The position numbers and the translations under genes are program-made. Source: Pelargonium cotyledonis (taxonomy: Eukaryota > Streptophyta > Magnoliopsida > Geraniales > Geraniaceae). From it: a DNA stretch of 20,816 nucleotides. Positions 1 through 9,413 of the stretch are shown here, piece by piece. Position 1 is the first letter of the stretch. Each line of letters begins with the position of its first letter. The DNA is taken from assembly GCA_036897625.1 (NCBI GenBank), contig JAYMTA010001274.1, positions 1 to 20,816 of the forward strand, given 5' to 3'. Under the pieces are notes generated by a model. The model saw only the letters and a program-made list of their open reading frames with translations. It was not told the DNA's origin and searched no databases.

Positions 1-24
1 ATATATATATATATATATATATAT
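1..24. repeat. (AT)12 microsatellite at the window edge
   Basis: A perfect run of 12 AT units opens the window. The window also ends in an 11-base TA run (20806-20816), so both boundaries fall in low-complexity sequence. Confidence 0.95.
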
Positions 25-864
25 GAGAGATCATGTAATTTCAAATGACATGGTAAAAGTTGTCATTTGAAATCTCATGTTACAATTTTGAATGTTGTTG
101 GATTTGACTCAAATCTAAATTCTTGAAGTTTCCAAACATCTCATTTCACTCAAATTCAACATTTAAAATGAAATATTATTTCCCAAACACACCATTCAAA
201 CCATCTCACCCAAGTGCTCATTTTGAGCTGCATGAGCTTCCCACCTCCTACCGAAATAAGCTACCTGCAAGTCTTTGTTATCGTTTAATTTGAATTAACA
301 AATAATTAGCTTTTGCATTAAAAAACTTGCTCTTTTATTCTAGTTGACACCTCCTTTTAAAAGGAAATAGTGTACAAAACAAGCTCTGAGCAGTAACTTG
401 GTGGCATCAATTCACAGGTTACAAACAGAACTTTTCTGGAAAATTCACTCTGTCTTGATGTCACTAGCTTGTAAAAGATGTTCCAATGCATCTTTTTCAT
501 ATGGTTCTTGCCAAAGTAAAAGAGAATGCTCTTTACTCCCAGCCCTAGCCTACAGCATCTTGTTTGTTGGATGCCATATCAAAACCCTTTTGGATATATA
601 TATATATATGCACAAGACATATATATAAAGCATCACTTTTCTCATTGACCACACCAAGGAAAAGAATCGAGTGTCCCCTCCAGGCTTCTGGTTATTACAC
701 CTTCAATCATTAAACAATTGTCTGTCGTGCTTATAATGAAAATACAAGCATAACTAACATCGAGAAAGAAAGTTGAACACTCCTTTGAAGTTAAAAATGG
801 ACACTCCATTTGCATTATTATCCTACATGTTTATGATTATTACAAAACAATGAATGAGACTCAC
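25..864. other. Non-coding flank downstream of the COG8 pseudogene
   Basis: No convincing gene is seen here. The first 200 bases contain an imperfect hairpin (32-79) and AT-rich sequence that looks like a transposon remnant without identifiable ends. A short AT run lies at about 594-609. The stretch from roughly 340 to 860 would be the 3' untranslated region of COG8 on the minus strand, and an AATAAA-like signal reads on that strand at 339-334. The open frame at 398-628 starts at TTG, has no recognisable domain and is not called a gene. COG8 may have had a last small exon here, but I could not identify it. Confidence 0.4.
32..79. repeat. Imperfect inverted repeat (hairpin)
   Basis: Arms 38-50 and 61-73 are exact reverse complements over 13 bases (ATTTCAAATGACA), separated by 10 bases. 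After a two-base mismatch, CATG at 32-35 pairs with CATG at 76-79, giving a stem of about 19 positions. It could be a remnant of an inverted-repeat transposable element or an isolated hairpin. Confidence 0.7.
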
Positions 865-3800
865 CTTGTAATATAAACTGATGACTAATGCATTATCCTG
901 CTTTTCATCAGCTGCTTTGGGATTATTATTCTCTTTTTCATCAGCATTGGGACTTTTTGGTTCCTTTCCATCCAATGCATTGTTATCTCCTGTTTGTTCA
1001 TGAACTGGGGTAACCCCATTCTCTGCTGCATGCAAGTTGCCGTTTTCTGATATCTTTCGTTCCTGATCAGCGTTGCTGACTGATTTCGGGAGTGCGCTTG
1101 ACGAAGAGACTGACAGTAGACGACCAACTCCATCATATAGATTCTTTGCGTCCATGACAAGAGCAGCTCCGCCAGGGTAGCAATGGCCAAAGCTTGTTGC
1201 ACAGTGTTAGTAAGCAACCTAGAAGAGAAACGCGTAATGGTTAAAAAAATGATTCAGAAAGCAACTGGAGATGACAATTAGCCCAAACAAGTGAGAACAC
1301 ATCACCTTAATAAATGCTCGGCAGAGCGAGAGGAAAAGTCCAGACTCGTTATCTCTGAGCATCCGAGTCGACGTATTTTAAATTTAATGGAGCACATGGA
1401 CGTAGCTCATTCATCGCCGCAGATACACCTATGAGAGAGCAAACCATTTGGAAAAAACATTTTCACAGTTGAGGAATTACCATATCATATTAAACAGGAG
1501 CTTTTAAACACCAAAACTTGAATCACGATTATAGAATTGTTAATGTGAGATATAGAGAATATGTATTATTACACTGGGGAATACCCATTCCTATTTAATA
1601 AAGATTGCATACAACAATTCTTCCTATTTACATAGGTATTTCTAAAAGCTACTTTGATACATAACTCATAGATCTCTTCTTGACTGAATTGAACAGTGCA
1701 GCTACATTCCTAGTTCAGTAATCAAGCTAATACCCTTTTGCTTCCACACTGTCAGACTATCTAATTCAAAAATCAGTTATTTTCATCTACACAAACTATT
1801 TGAGGGACAGACCCATGATGTTTCCTCCTAATCAAGGGAGGCCATAATCAAGATCGTGGCTCATTGCTGTGCCAAGTACAAGGATATACCTATTTGACAA
1901 TATCTGCTAACAATCAACAATATCTGAACCTGAAAACTTATATGAAGAATTCATCCTTAGATTAATATAAGTTTCTAAGACTTAGGCGTAAGCAAGTAAC
2001 CAGAAAAACAGCCAGAAAATGTATTATGTGTAAAGTGTCAAGCTTCTTACAAGAGACATAATTGAACTTTACCATTAGCAAACACAGCAAGTGGGGGATG
2101 TTCCATCAGATAAGATGGAGGAGTCACATCCTCATGGCTTTCTTCACCAACACTACTACCTCAATAGCCAATTGCCGGTAGTGGGACCCACCGATGTGAA
2201 TCCAAAACTAGCTGGAGTGAAGTAAGACACCAAATCAGCAATTACTGTGCATTAAAGGGAGAAGTGGAAAACTGTTTGCCTAATGCAAACTTGTTTACAA
2301 AATTAATACAAGTACAGAATTGTTTCAATTTATGACTGCTGTCAAAAAGAAACTCATACGTCATATGATTTTTCCAGGTACCTGAAAATTTTCAACTGCT
2401 GTGATCATGTTTTTTGAGAATAAGTTAAGGACAGCCCTGTAAATTGACCACAATTAATTTTAGGACTAAGAAAAAACACAAGATGATACACTGAAAGAAA
2501 CAAAAGTAGATTTATCTTTACTCCTCAAAAAGTGATGGAAGCAAGCCTCGGAAATCCAACCCAACCCAACCAAGCCCATAGCACAATACAGTCAATAAAC
2601 AAAAAAAGGACAAGGTTTATATCACAGATGCAACAAAGTTTCTATACTCTAATGAGACAAACATTAGCCGCTTAATCAGTAATCACCCAACTATGTGAAA
2701 ATTCTTTCCACAAAAATAGATAACTAAAAAAGGAGCAACATTCCTGAGCAACTCAAGCATCGTAGGGAAGTGGAAAATACTTGTAAGCAGGTCAAAACCT
2801 TGCAATTATGCTTGCCTAAACTTAACAGAATTTTGGGTGGCTTGTATGATTTTCCAAACAAAAACGAGAATGATATTTCAGTCAGCATTTCATAATGAAT
2901 TGTCCTATTAACAACTTTATCTAATCATGTATCAATTGTAATTGAGACTTAATTGAACTTCAGAAAAGACGTATTAGCAATGAATCCATACCATGCATTG
3001 ATCCAAGATGTTTGATAGAGACCCTCCTTCGGTTATCTTGGGTAGCATGACCTTTAGAGTTTTAAGATGAGAGGTCATCTGATGCATTGCCCAGCTAAAA
3101 AGAAGCCCACCGTCATAATTTTCTTCACTTCCTGAGGTATCATCAGCAAATATTGCCCGATATTGGTTTACTACATCTAAAAGATGCATTCTATGACAGT
3201 TTATCATCCCCTTTAAGTACTCATAAGGGTTCTTCTGGTCTAGGTCCTCTAAAATTCCAGTAAGCCATGCCTCTCGGCATCTCAAGATCTGAAACAGAAA
3301 GAAACATCTTGTTCAGAACGGGGCATATAAAATAAATTCATCAGAAGCAGTTCATGCTCCACTAAAGCCAGCAACAAAGCAATTAACACCTTATACTTTT
3401 AGAATCGATCCGCTAAAAACTGAAAATAAAACTACAGATGAAAATATTCATGAAACTCACCTGCAAACACATTTAGTACTCACTATAACTCCTATCCGGC
3501 GCAAGTATCCAATAATGCGAAGACATTTTGGCAACTGCCATAGATGCACATTCACGAAAATTTAAAAATTCCCTATCCATGTTCAGAATAATCAAGAATT
3601 AACTGTACATACACCCGACAATACTGACAAAACATACCTGAAGAATTTGACCGAAGTTTCAGGATAAGCTGAGAAAGAAGAGATTGGGTGGTCTGCCTAA
3701 CTTTAGCTAATGCTTGGATAACTGGTTATAGGGATTAGAAAAAAAGAGAAGAAAAAAAAATGACTAAGCAACCAACCCTTCACCAAGTAGACAGCATATC

Positions 3801-3900
3801 AATTATTACTTTGTACTCACTTGGGATGCATGGTTGAAAGTTTGCAAACAAATGCTTCCAAGTCAAGAGCTTCATCCAAGTTTCCATTCCTCACACATCT

Positions 3901-3931
3901 GTAAAAAAAATAAAAAAAAATAAAAAAAAAA
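3901..3931. repeat. A-rich tract forming a T-rich splice tract on the minus strand
   Basis: On the plus strand this is three runs of A, of 8, 9 and 10 bases, separated by single T. Read on the minus strand it is a long polypyrimidine tract directly before the ACAG acceptor of the COG8 exon at 3821-3898. Confidence 0.85.
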
Positions 3932-4782
3932 TTTAGCCAACTCTTTAAATTTCTATTTTAATCCTATGGTGCAATTAGCCTTAACAAAGACAACATGGCA
4001 ACAAACTGATGCACTAGCCATTCAAATATACATACTCATCAAAGAATGGATAATTGTTTTCTCACCACTAATAAATAAAAATCTTTATCAATCATTATAA
4101 TCCATAAAGTATAAACAAAGCTGCCCAAAAATATCATGTGGCTACACATTCCGTACTTGGCAGACCTGATACCATAGCACTCTACTTCTTCAATAAAACT
4201 TGTATAATTGCAAGGAAGCTTTACTATGTGATTTCAGATTATCTTTTTACCTTCTTTCAGAAACATTTCCTCTTACTTTATTTTCTAGAAACAGAAATTA
4301 AGGGCTATGAAAAGTAAACCAAATTACATGGAACTAAATCCTATTTGAGACCTCTAGAATGTTGGCACAATAGATTAACTTCTGAAATTGACCTTTATAA
4401 TTTTGTCAACACATACGTGTCCATGAGCTGAGGGATTTTAAGCAAGGCCAGCAAAGTACTGTGACTCACTAGCAATGTCTGGTTCAACTTCCTCTTCTCC
4501 AAAATCTGCTCAGCACATTCAAGGAACTCAGCGCAACCAAAAGTCAGCTTTGGAACTTCCATAACCTGCAAAGTAAATATAAATAATTTTTCAGTCAGTT
4601 TAATTTCAGTACGGTCCATCAATTTTAGAGAGAAATATGTGTGGATGCTAAATAGTTCTCTATTGAGAAAGAAGTTCTTGATTTCATACATTTCCAATAA
4701 AAACCGTGATTGGGGCTTCATTATTTCCCCATCCTCTGGCCCAAGTTAAATAAGCGCTTTCATTAAGTACTAAGCATTCCAT

Positions 4783-5300
4783 CAGTTAGAATCTCCATGA
4801 AGCTAAAACTGTGTTGTCCTACCCCCTCTTATTGATAACAAATTGTTCTTTGTCATAAAACATAGTGCATGCCTTTCAATTTCACCTCTACAACAAAATT
4901 TCAGAACTTATTCGGTCAGAGTACATCAAGCTAAGTTATAAACTCCTAGTGATACTAAATTCTTCTTCGTTAAAAACATAGCTTATGCACTATAATCTCA
5001 CCATCGGGACCAAAATTTAGACCTTAAGCTGTCAGAATATCCATGAATCTAAAATTTAGAACTCTTATCTACAACTGGTTGTTGATATGTTCTTTTCTAT
5101 AAAACATTGCATATGTTGTTTAACTGCATCTTTGAAACCCTATTTCAAGACCCTAATTGTTCAGAAAATCCATGAACTAAAACTGTGAATCTCTACCACT
5201 TCCTCGTTCCTATGGATAAGAAACTGTTCTTCGTACTATAACGTATTTATATGCTGTTTAATCTCACTAGTACATCCAAGTTTTTGGAGTTACAAACCTT
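4783..5300. repeat. Four diverged tandem units of about 115-135 bp
   Basis: Four related units begin near 4783, 4915, 5030 and 5160. On the plus strand each opens with a form of TCAGAATATCCATGAA, then CTAAAACTGTGAACTC, then TTGTTCTTCGT, then ATAAAACATAGCATATG, and ends with a form of TTTAATCTCACC followed by CAAAATTTCAGAACCTTAA. The units differ by substitutions and small gaps, so the array is old. It lies in the intron of the COG8 pseudogene where an exon is missing. It has no open frame and no match to a family I can name. Confidence 0.72.
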
Positions 5301-5381
5301 AAAGTCGAGATTCTATGATACAAGCTTGAAAAAATGGGTTTCTCAACATGAGCTTATGGAGAGGTACGTAACAACCAAACA

Positions 5382-5760
5382 TGTTAAAGTGACTGGAAAT
5401 TAGGAGACAAGGGTTATTAGAGTGTCTGAAAATCAGGAGATAATAGATTGATTAGCACATTTTTAAGGATCTTGTTTTATCTAGATTGAGCTGATTCTTG
5501 GGATTTTTTTTATCAAGGTCTTTGATTGACTCTATTTGTACGATCAATTGGGTTTCTTCCATTGCGAATCAGATGAATCTTCTCTCAATAACTATTTCAC
5601 ATTGGTATGATATCAAAGCCTACATCTTCTTGAGACTCTAAATATCTTCTGCTCATCAACAACCCCAGTCTTTTGAGTTTTGATTTCCGGCGAAACCTCT
5701 AGTGGAGGTCCAGCAACCCCTTCCTAGTGGCTAACCAATATTCAAGTGGCACTAGTGTGG
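5382..5760 (+). mobile_element. Copia-like LTR and leader fragment
   Basis: A stretch starting TGTTAAAG at 5382 and ending near TTTCACA at 5601 is compatible with a short LTR (TG...CA, about 220 bp). It is followed at 5603-5619 by TGGTATGATATCAAAGC, which resembles the initiator-tRNA-Met primer binding site TGGTATCAGAGC of plant Ty1/copia elements with a small insertion. The next 150 bases contain TTTCCGGCGAAACCTCTAGT, in the style of copia leaders. No gag or pol and no second LTR are seen, so this is a fragment. It sits in the first intron of the COG8 pseudogene. Confidence 0.55.
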
Positions 5761-6230
5761 TCCAACACTAAAAATATTCCCCCAACTTCAAATTCGGTCC
5801 AGAGCTCTATGCATTGTATACTTGAGGTTCCTATTTGAATCTAATGACCAAAATGCTCACAACAAGTACATTACAAATTAAAAAACTTAAAGCTATTATA
5901 CATTTATAATTCCAAATACTACAATTGTCTCGGAAAATTCAACTATATCACAGGCCTAAACATGAATACAAATGCAAAGAGAGACGAACCTTGTGGAGGC
6001 GATCGAGAGTGAAGGAGAGGAGCTCAGAAACGTAAGGTTGCTGGGAGGAGACTCGCCACCGGTCCGTCCTCTGCATCTTCTACGCTCATCTGATTGAAAC
6101 TGAAACGGATCTTCAATGGATGTTTCAATACAGATCTATGTGTGCGTCGATTTCGATTCTGCGTCTTGTTGCTCTTTGTCGAGCCTTGCTTGACCGTTAC
6201 ACAGAGTAAAAACTAAATTATACTCTTAAG

Positions 6231-6976
6231 GGAGAGGGATGAGATTTATTTGTTACTTGTTCTCTTACGGGAATAAATATGAGTGATAAAATGATTTAAA
6301 TGTATCAACCGCGAGTTTACCTGCCCGCTCATGAATCTCACGATATGAACGAAAAAAAAAACTTGAAATTATAAAAAATTTTAAGAGTGCCCGAAATCTT
6401 GGTTATAATTTATTGGCTGAGACTCTCAGCGAAGAAACAAAAAAAATAGATCTGAACAGGTGCTCGACGCCTATATATTTATTTAAGCAAGTATAAGTGT
6501 CAATTGATGAGGCGGCGTCACTTTATTGCCTATGATTTATTAAATTAAAGTCTAGCTAATAAATATTTTTTCTTAAATTTTGAGTGCCACAAATGAAATC
6601 TCAGCCATAGTCTAGTTGTTACCCTTGCGCTTTTTAAGTAACAATCGTTCTTTTGGTTTGGTGAGACTAGGTAAGGTATAGTTTGGATGATACTGCAGAT
6701 GAGTTGTTTCGCTTTTACAGCCCACCTCAAAAATCACTCTTTTAAGCTTATTTTTTTTCCCAGAAAGCACAAACAATGGCTTCAAGAAAGTTAAAAAACA
6801 ATACCATTTCTTAATTTGAAAGAAACTTACTTCTACTTTCTACTAAATTTACACAATTTTTGTTACATTGTACTCACATATATAAAAACAACAAATATTC
6901 TTCAAGAAGCATCACCAGAATGTGAATGCTATGAAGAATCAAGAAATAGGGGCATAGAGTGTTCAACAACATTAAT
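6231..6976. other. Intergenic region, no gene seen
   Basis: AT-rich DNA lies between the start of the COG8 pseudogene and the 3' end of the proline-rich protein gene. The open frame on the minus strand at 6545-6730 has no recognisable features. The first part (6080-6230) would be the 5' leader and promoter of COG8. Confidence 0.5.
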
Positions 6977-7477
6977 TTACCAAATTTCAGCAATTAGAAA
7001 GATACAATACACGGCATGAAATGAAATCAGTACAATGAAAAAAGAAGCATGAAGAGGAAGACCAGAAGAGGCCTTGGAGGCATAGAAGTAGTAGTATGGA
7101 TAGGTGCCTGGTGTTGGTGTCTCTAGAACTAAAGGTGGTTTCTTGTTATTATTGTTATTTGAACATGAAGGTGGTGGTGGTGGTGGTGGACTTGATCCCC
7201 GCCAAGATGGCGGCGGCGGCGGAGGCTGCGAGGGTGGTGGTGAGTGGTGGATTGGTGGTGGAGATGGTGGTGGTGGGCTTGAGAGTGAGACTACCTGTGG
7301 AGGTGGTGGTGCACAAATGGTTGGACAAGTAGAACATTCACTGATGCACATCAAATTACCAGTACTGTCTGCAGCTCCCATTTGGTCCTCAGATGACACT
7401 GTGGTTAGCAATAGCATGGCAAGCCCCATGATCAAGCTTGCCTTGAATATCCAAAGAAACAATTTGCTCGACACCAT
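6977..7477 (-). CDS. Extensin-like proline-rich secreted protein
   Basis: Single-exon gene of 166 residues from the ATG at 7477-7475. The open frame extends ten codons upstream to a TTG at 7507, but a plant gene would use the ATG. Residues 1 to about 29 are a clear signal peptide (MVSSKLFLWIFKASLIMGLA, then a Leu/Thr/Ser stretch), so the protein should enter the secretory pathway. A small cysteine cluster follows (CISECSTCPTIC), then a region rich in SPPP, PPPPP and HHSPPPS, typical of hydroxyproline-rich cell-wall glycoproteins. Next come an Asn5-Lys2 run and a tyrosine-rich YPYYYFY segment. The last 23 or so residues are hydrophobic after an SKASSG segment, which could be a GPI-attachment signal or a membrane anchor. 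Extensin-type Tyr and Pro residues suggest wall cross-linking, but no canonical repeated SPPPPYVY block is seen. Family is fairly sure, exact function unknown. Confidence 0.8.
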   Translation of the reverse strand: MVSSKLFLWIFKASLIMGLAMLLLTTVSSEDQMGAADSTGNLMCISECSTCPTICAPPPPQVVSLSSPPPPSPPPIHHSPPPSQPPPPPPSWRGSSPPPPPPPSCSNNNNNKKPPLVLETPTPGTYPYYYFYASKASSGLPLHASFFIVLISFHAVYCIFLIAEIW

Positions 7478-7546
7478 AGCACTCTTGCTCCAGGAGGAAG
7501 AAACCAATAATATTATTAAAACTTGGTGCTATTGTCTGCTCTGAGA

Positions 7547-7553
7547 ATTTATA
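7547..7553 (-). promoter_or_regulatory. Candidate TATA box of the proline-rich protein gene
   Basis: TATAAAT reads on the minus strand from 7553 to 7547, 70 bases upstream of the ATG at 7477. This leaves room for a 5' leader of about 35-40 bases if transcription starts about 30 bases downstream. Placement is by motif and spacing only. Confidence 0.4.
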
Positions 7554-9222
7554 AAATGAACCCAAAAGTGAAGTCTAGAGAGATTCTTTGCCACCCTCAG
7601 AAAGTAATGCTCTGGTCCTCAAAACTCTTAAACCAAATGAAATACAATCTGGAGGAGGATCCTCGCATGTACCTACATGTATCATGTATGTATATTGTAT
7701 GTACACTGACATGGCGCATTCTTAGCCACAAAATCGTTCTTTCTCTTTCCAAAAACTATATGAGTCACATTTTACTCCTTTCAGTGCAGGGCCATCGTGT
7801 GGTTGTGATTAGTCCACGTCAGGCTACATGCAATAAACATGCATGTAGGTACATACACTAATCATTTCCGATATAAACTATTAATTGCTCAACAAGTGTT
7901 CCAAATTCCTTGTAGGCCATTACTAAAACATGAGTGCCCAATTCAGGTGGCACAAAAGTCACTGGTTTCTTTTTTGGATGAAAAATGACAACTTTCTGCA
8001 GACAGCACACAAGATTAGACCAATAGAGACCAGACATCATGGAAATACTCCACAAACTGAGAGCAAAAAGACCTCTAAATTCAAACATTTGAGCCAATCA
8101 AAAGGACACTGATCATCTAATGCATTATTGAGGAAATGAGCACACCCACAAGGAAGTCTAGTGAGCTTGTTTCATTTTCACACAAGGGGAATCCAAAGAA
8201 AAAATGTGTCTTTTTCTTTTCTTAATTGTTTTATACCTTTCTCCTAGCATAATCTATGGTATTGCTTCACTTTATGCTCTCTTCTTTAGTTATACTTTTC
8301 TATGTGAGGAGGGCTTTGGGGTTATTCCAAAGAAGTCTGGTTCCAACTATAGTATATCATGAAGTGGGCATGCAAAAATGATTTAAATTTATCTACTTTC
8401 TGAGTCACTGATCACAACAGAGAATAGTAAGTATAGTTTCCTAGAGATATATTTATGGAGAATTTATTGTCAATTATCCAGAAATTCCAAAGGGTTTATA
8501 AATTTGAGAATAGTTTTAATTTATATGTAACTATGGGAAATGTTTTTGCTATAGGGTCAACAGTAATGGAACCTCTCCTATATCAGTAACAGAAGCGGTC
8601 GATCCGAAAAATTGAAATAAGCATATAATATACATTTCTCTTGCAGTGACTAACAGAAATTTTAAGTAAAAGAAAACGAAAAGAAAACTTTGCATAACCA
8701 ATCTGGTTATACTTTCAACATATCATGTTTAAGATCTACCCTCACATTTCAAATGCGTGAAGCGTTTTGTTATAGTTCTCCAGATAATAACCAACCGTGT
8801 ATTTTCAATGGTTGTCTTCATCTCTTTTATCTGATTCAGTTTCTGCCTCATTCCTCTACCTTCTCATTCCCTGTTTAGGCATGGAAAGAAAAGGGTAAAC
8901 TCAACAAAGCTACAAATTAGTGCCATCTGTAGCCTAACATAATGAAAAATTAATAAGATGCCAAATAGTTAAGCAGTTGTTTGTAGGTATGACGTGAAAA
9001 GGAGATTCTTAGTTTCTTTTGTTCACTAAAGCACTGGCGGTTTCATATGAATTACTTCTATTCAGAATTTCATATGCTCATGGTTGCATAATTTCTACAG
9101 TGCATTTTCCACATGTAGTCCTCTTCTACATATAGCATTGTTTTAATTGATTAAAATGCAATGAACTAAAGAGATAATGTAAAGCACTGCACACTGTTAA
9201 ATTTATTAATTTCCATGAAACA

Positions 9223-9228
9223 TTTATT
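9223..9228 (-). terminator. Candidate poly(A) signal of the kinase gene
   Basis: AATAAA reads on the minus strand here, about 190 bases after the kinase stop codon; another lies at 9207-9202. Plant poly(A) signals are loose, so this is only a plausible position. Confidence 0.25.
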
Positions 9229-9413
9229 ATAATGAACTCTGCTATATAACTTGCTCCCACTTTAGTTTTTTTAGCCCAACATCAATTCAGTTAAACATCT
9301 ATGTGTTAAAGTGCATCAGTTCTATTGTCTATAAGTTAAGCATCACAAACCTGGCTCGCATTTGACACCCTTGAATGTGATCTTTATCCATGTTGGTAGG
9401 TGTGAGCATGTTC

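Larger units (their letters stand above)
865..6076 (-). pseudogene. COG8: COG8, conserved oligomeric Golgi complex subunit 8, unprocessed pseudogene
   Basis: COG8 is a subunit of the lobe-B half of the COG complex, which tethers retrograde vesicles at the Golgi. Recognisable exons on the minus strand, in order: 5990-6076 (start codon, 29 codons, ends LDRLHK), 4417-4565, 3821-3898, about 3638-3731, 3461-3534, 2992-3288 (99 codons, begins [11 protein letters not shown]), 2522-2588, 2382-2436, 2073-2211, 1306-1428 and 865-1218 (contains GHCYPGG and an acidic tail). Introns are kept, so this is not a retrocopy. The exon expected between the first two (family motif EVAVGNYRAF) is not found. Lesions: TGA at 2163-2161, TAA at 1209-1207, no AG acceptor and a TAA at the start of 3638-3731, one-base shifts in 3638-3731, 3461-3534 and 2522-2588, TG instead of AG before 2588, and about 62 bases lost inside 1306-1428. 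Neighbouring genes are clean, which argues against poor base quality. A functional copy is presumably elsewhere. The identity is very secure; the pseudogene status is strong. Confidence 0.88.
7478..9413. other. Intergenic region between the proline-rich protein gene and the kinase gene
   Basis: No coding potential that I trust. The right part is the 3' flank of the kinase gene and the left part is the promoter of the proline-rich protein gene. Two inverted 13-base motifs lie at 7667-7679 and 7842-7854. Open frames at 7523-7861, 7858-8097 (minus), 7930-8112 and 8690-8878 are short, without domains and without conserved-looking sequence. No tRNA or other RNA gene was recognised. Confidence 0.45.

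Noticed and set aside
398..628. 76-codon plus-strand frame
   Set aside because: TTG start, low-complexity end, no domain; it lies in the likely COG8 3' untranslated region on the other strand.
885..1217. Minus-strand 110-codon frame MLTNTVQQ...
   Set aside because: It is an out-of-frame reading of the last COG8 exon; the COG8 frame reads across the same bases with family similarity.
3638..3731. A cryptic CAG acceptor (3724-3722) that might rescue this COG8 exon
   Set aside because: With it the phase from the previous exon is wrong and a TAA follows within a few codons.
6308..6320. 12-base match CGCGAGTTTACC, inverted near 13345-13357
   Set aside because: Matches of this length are expected by chance in a 20 kb window on two strands.
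7478..7507. Ten extra N-terminal codons for the extensin-like protein
   Set aside because: They begin at TTG, and the signal peptide begins properly at the ATG at 7477.
7104..7544. Plus-strand glycine-rich open frame
   Set aside because: It is the antisense shadow of the proline codons of the minus-strand extensin-like gene, which has a signal peptide and a better start.
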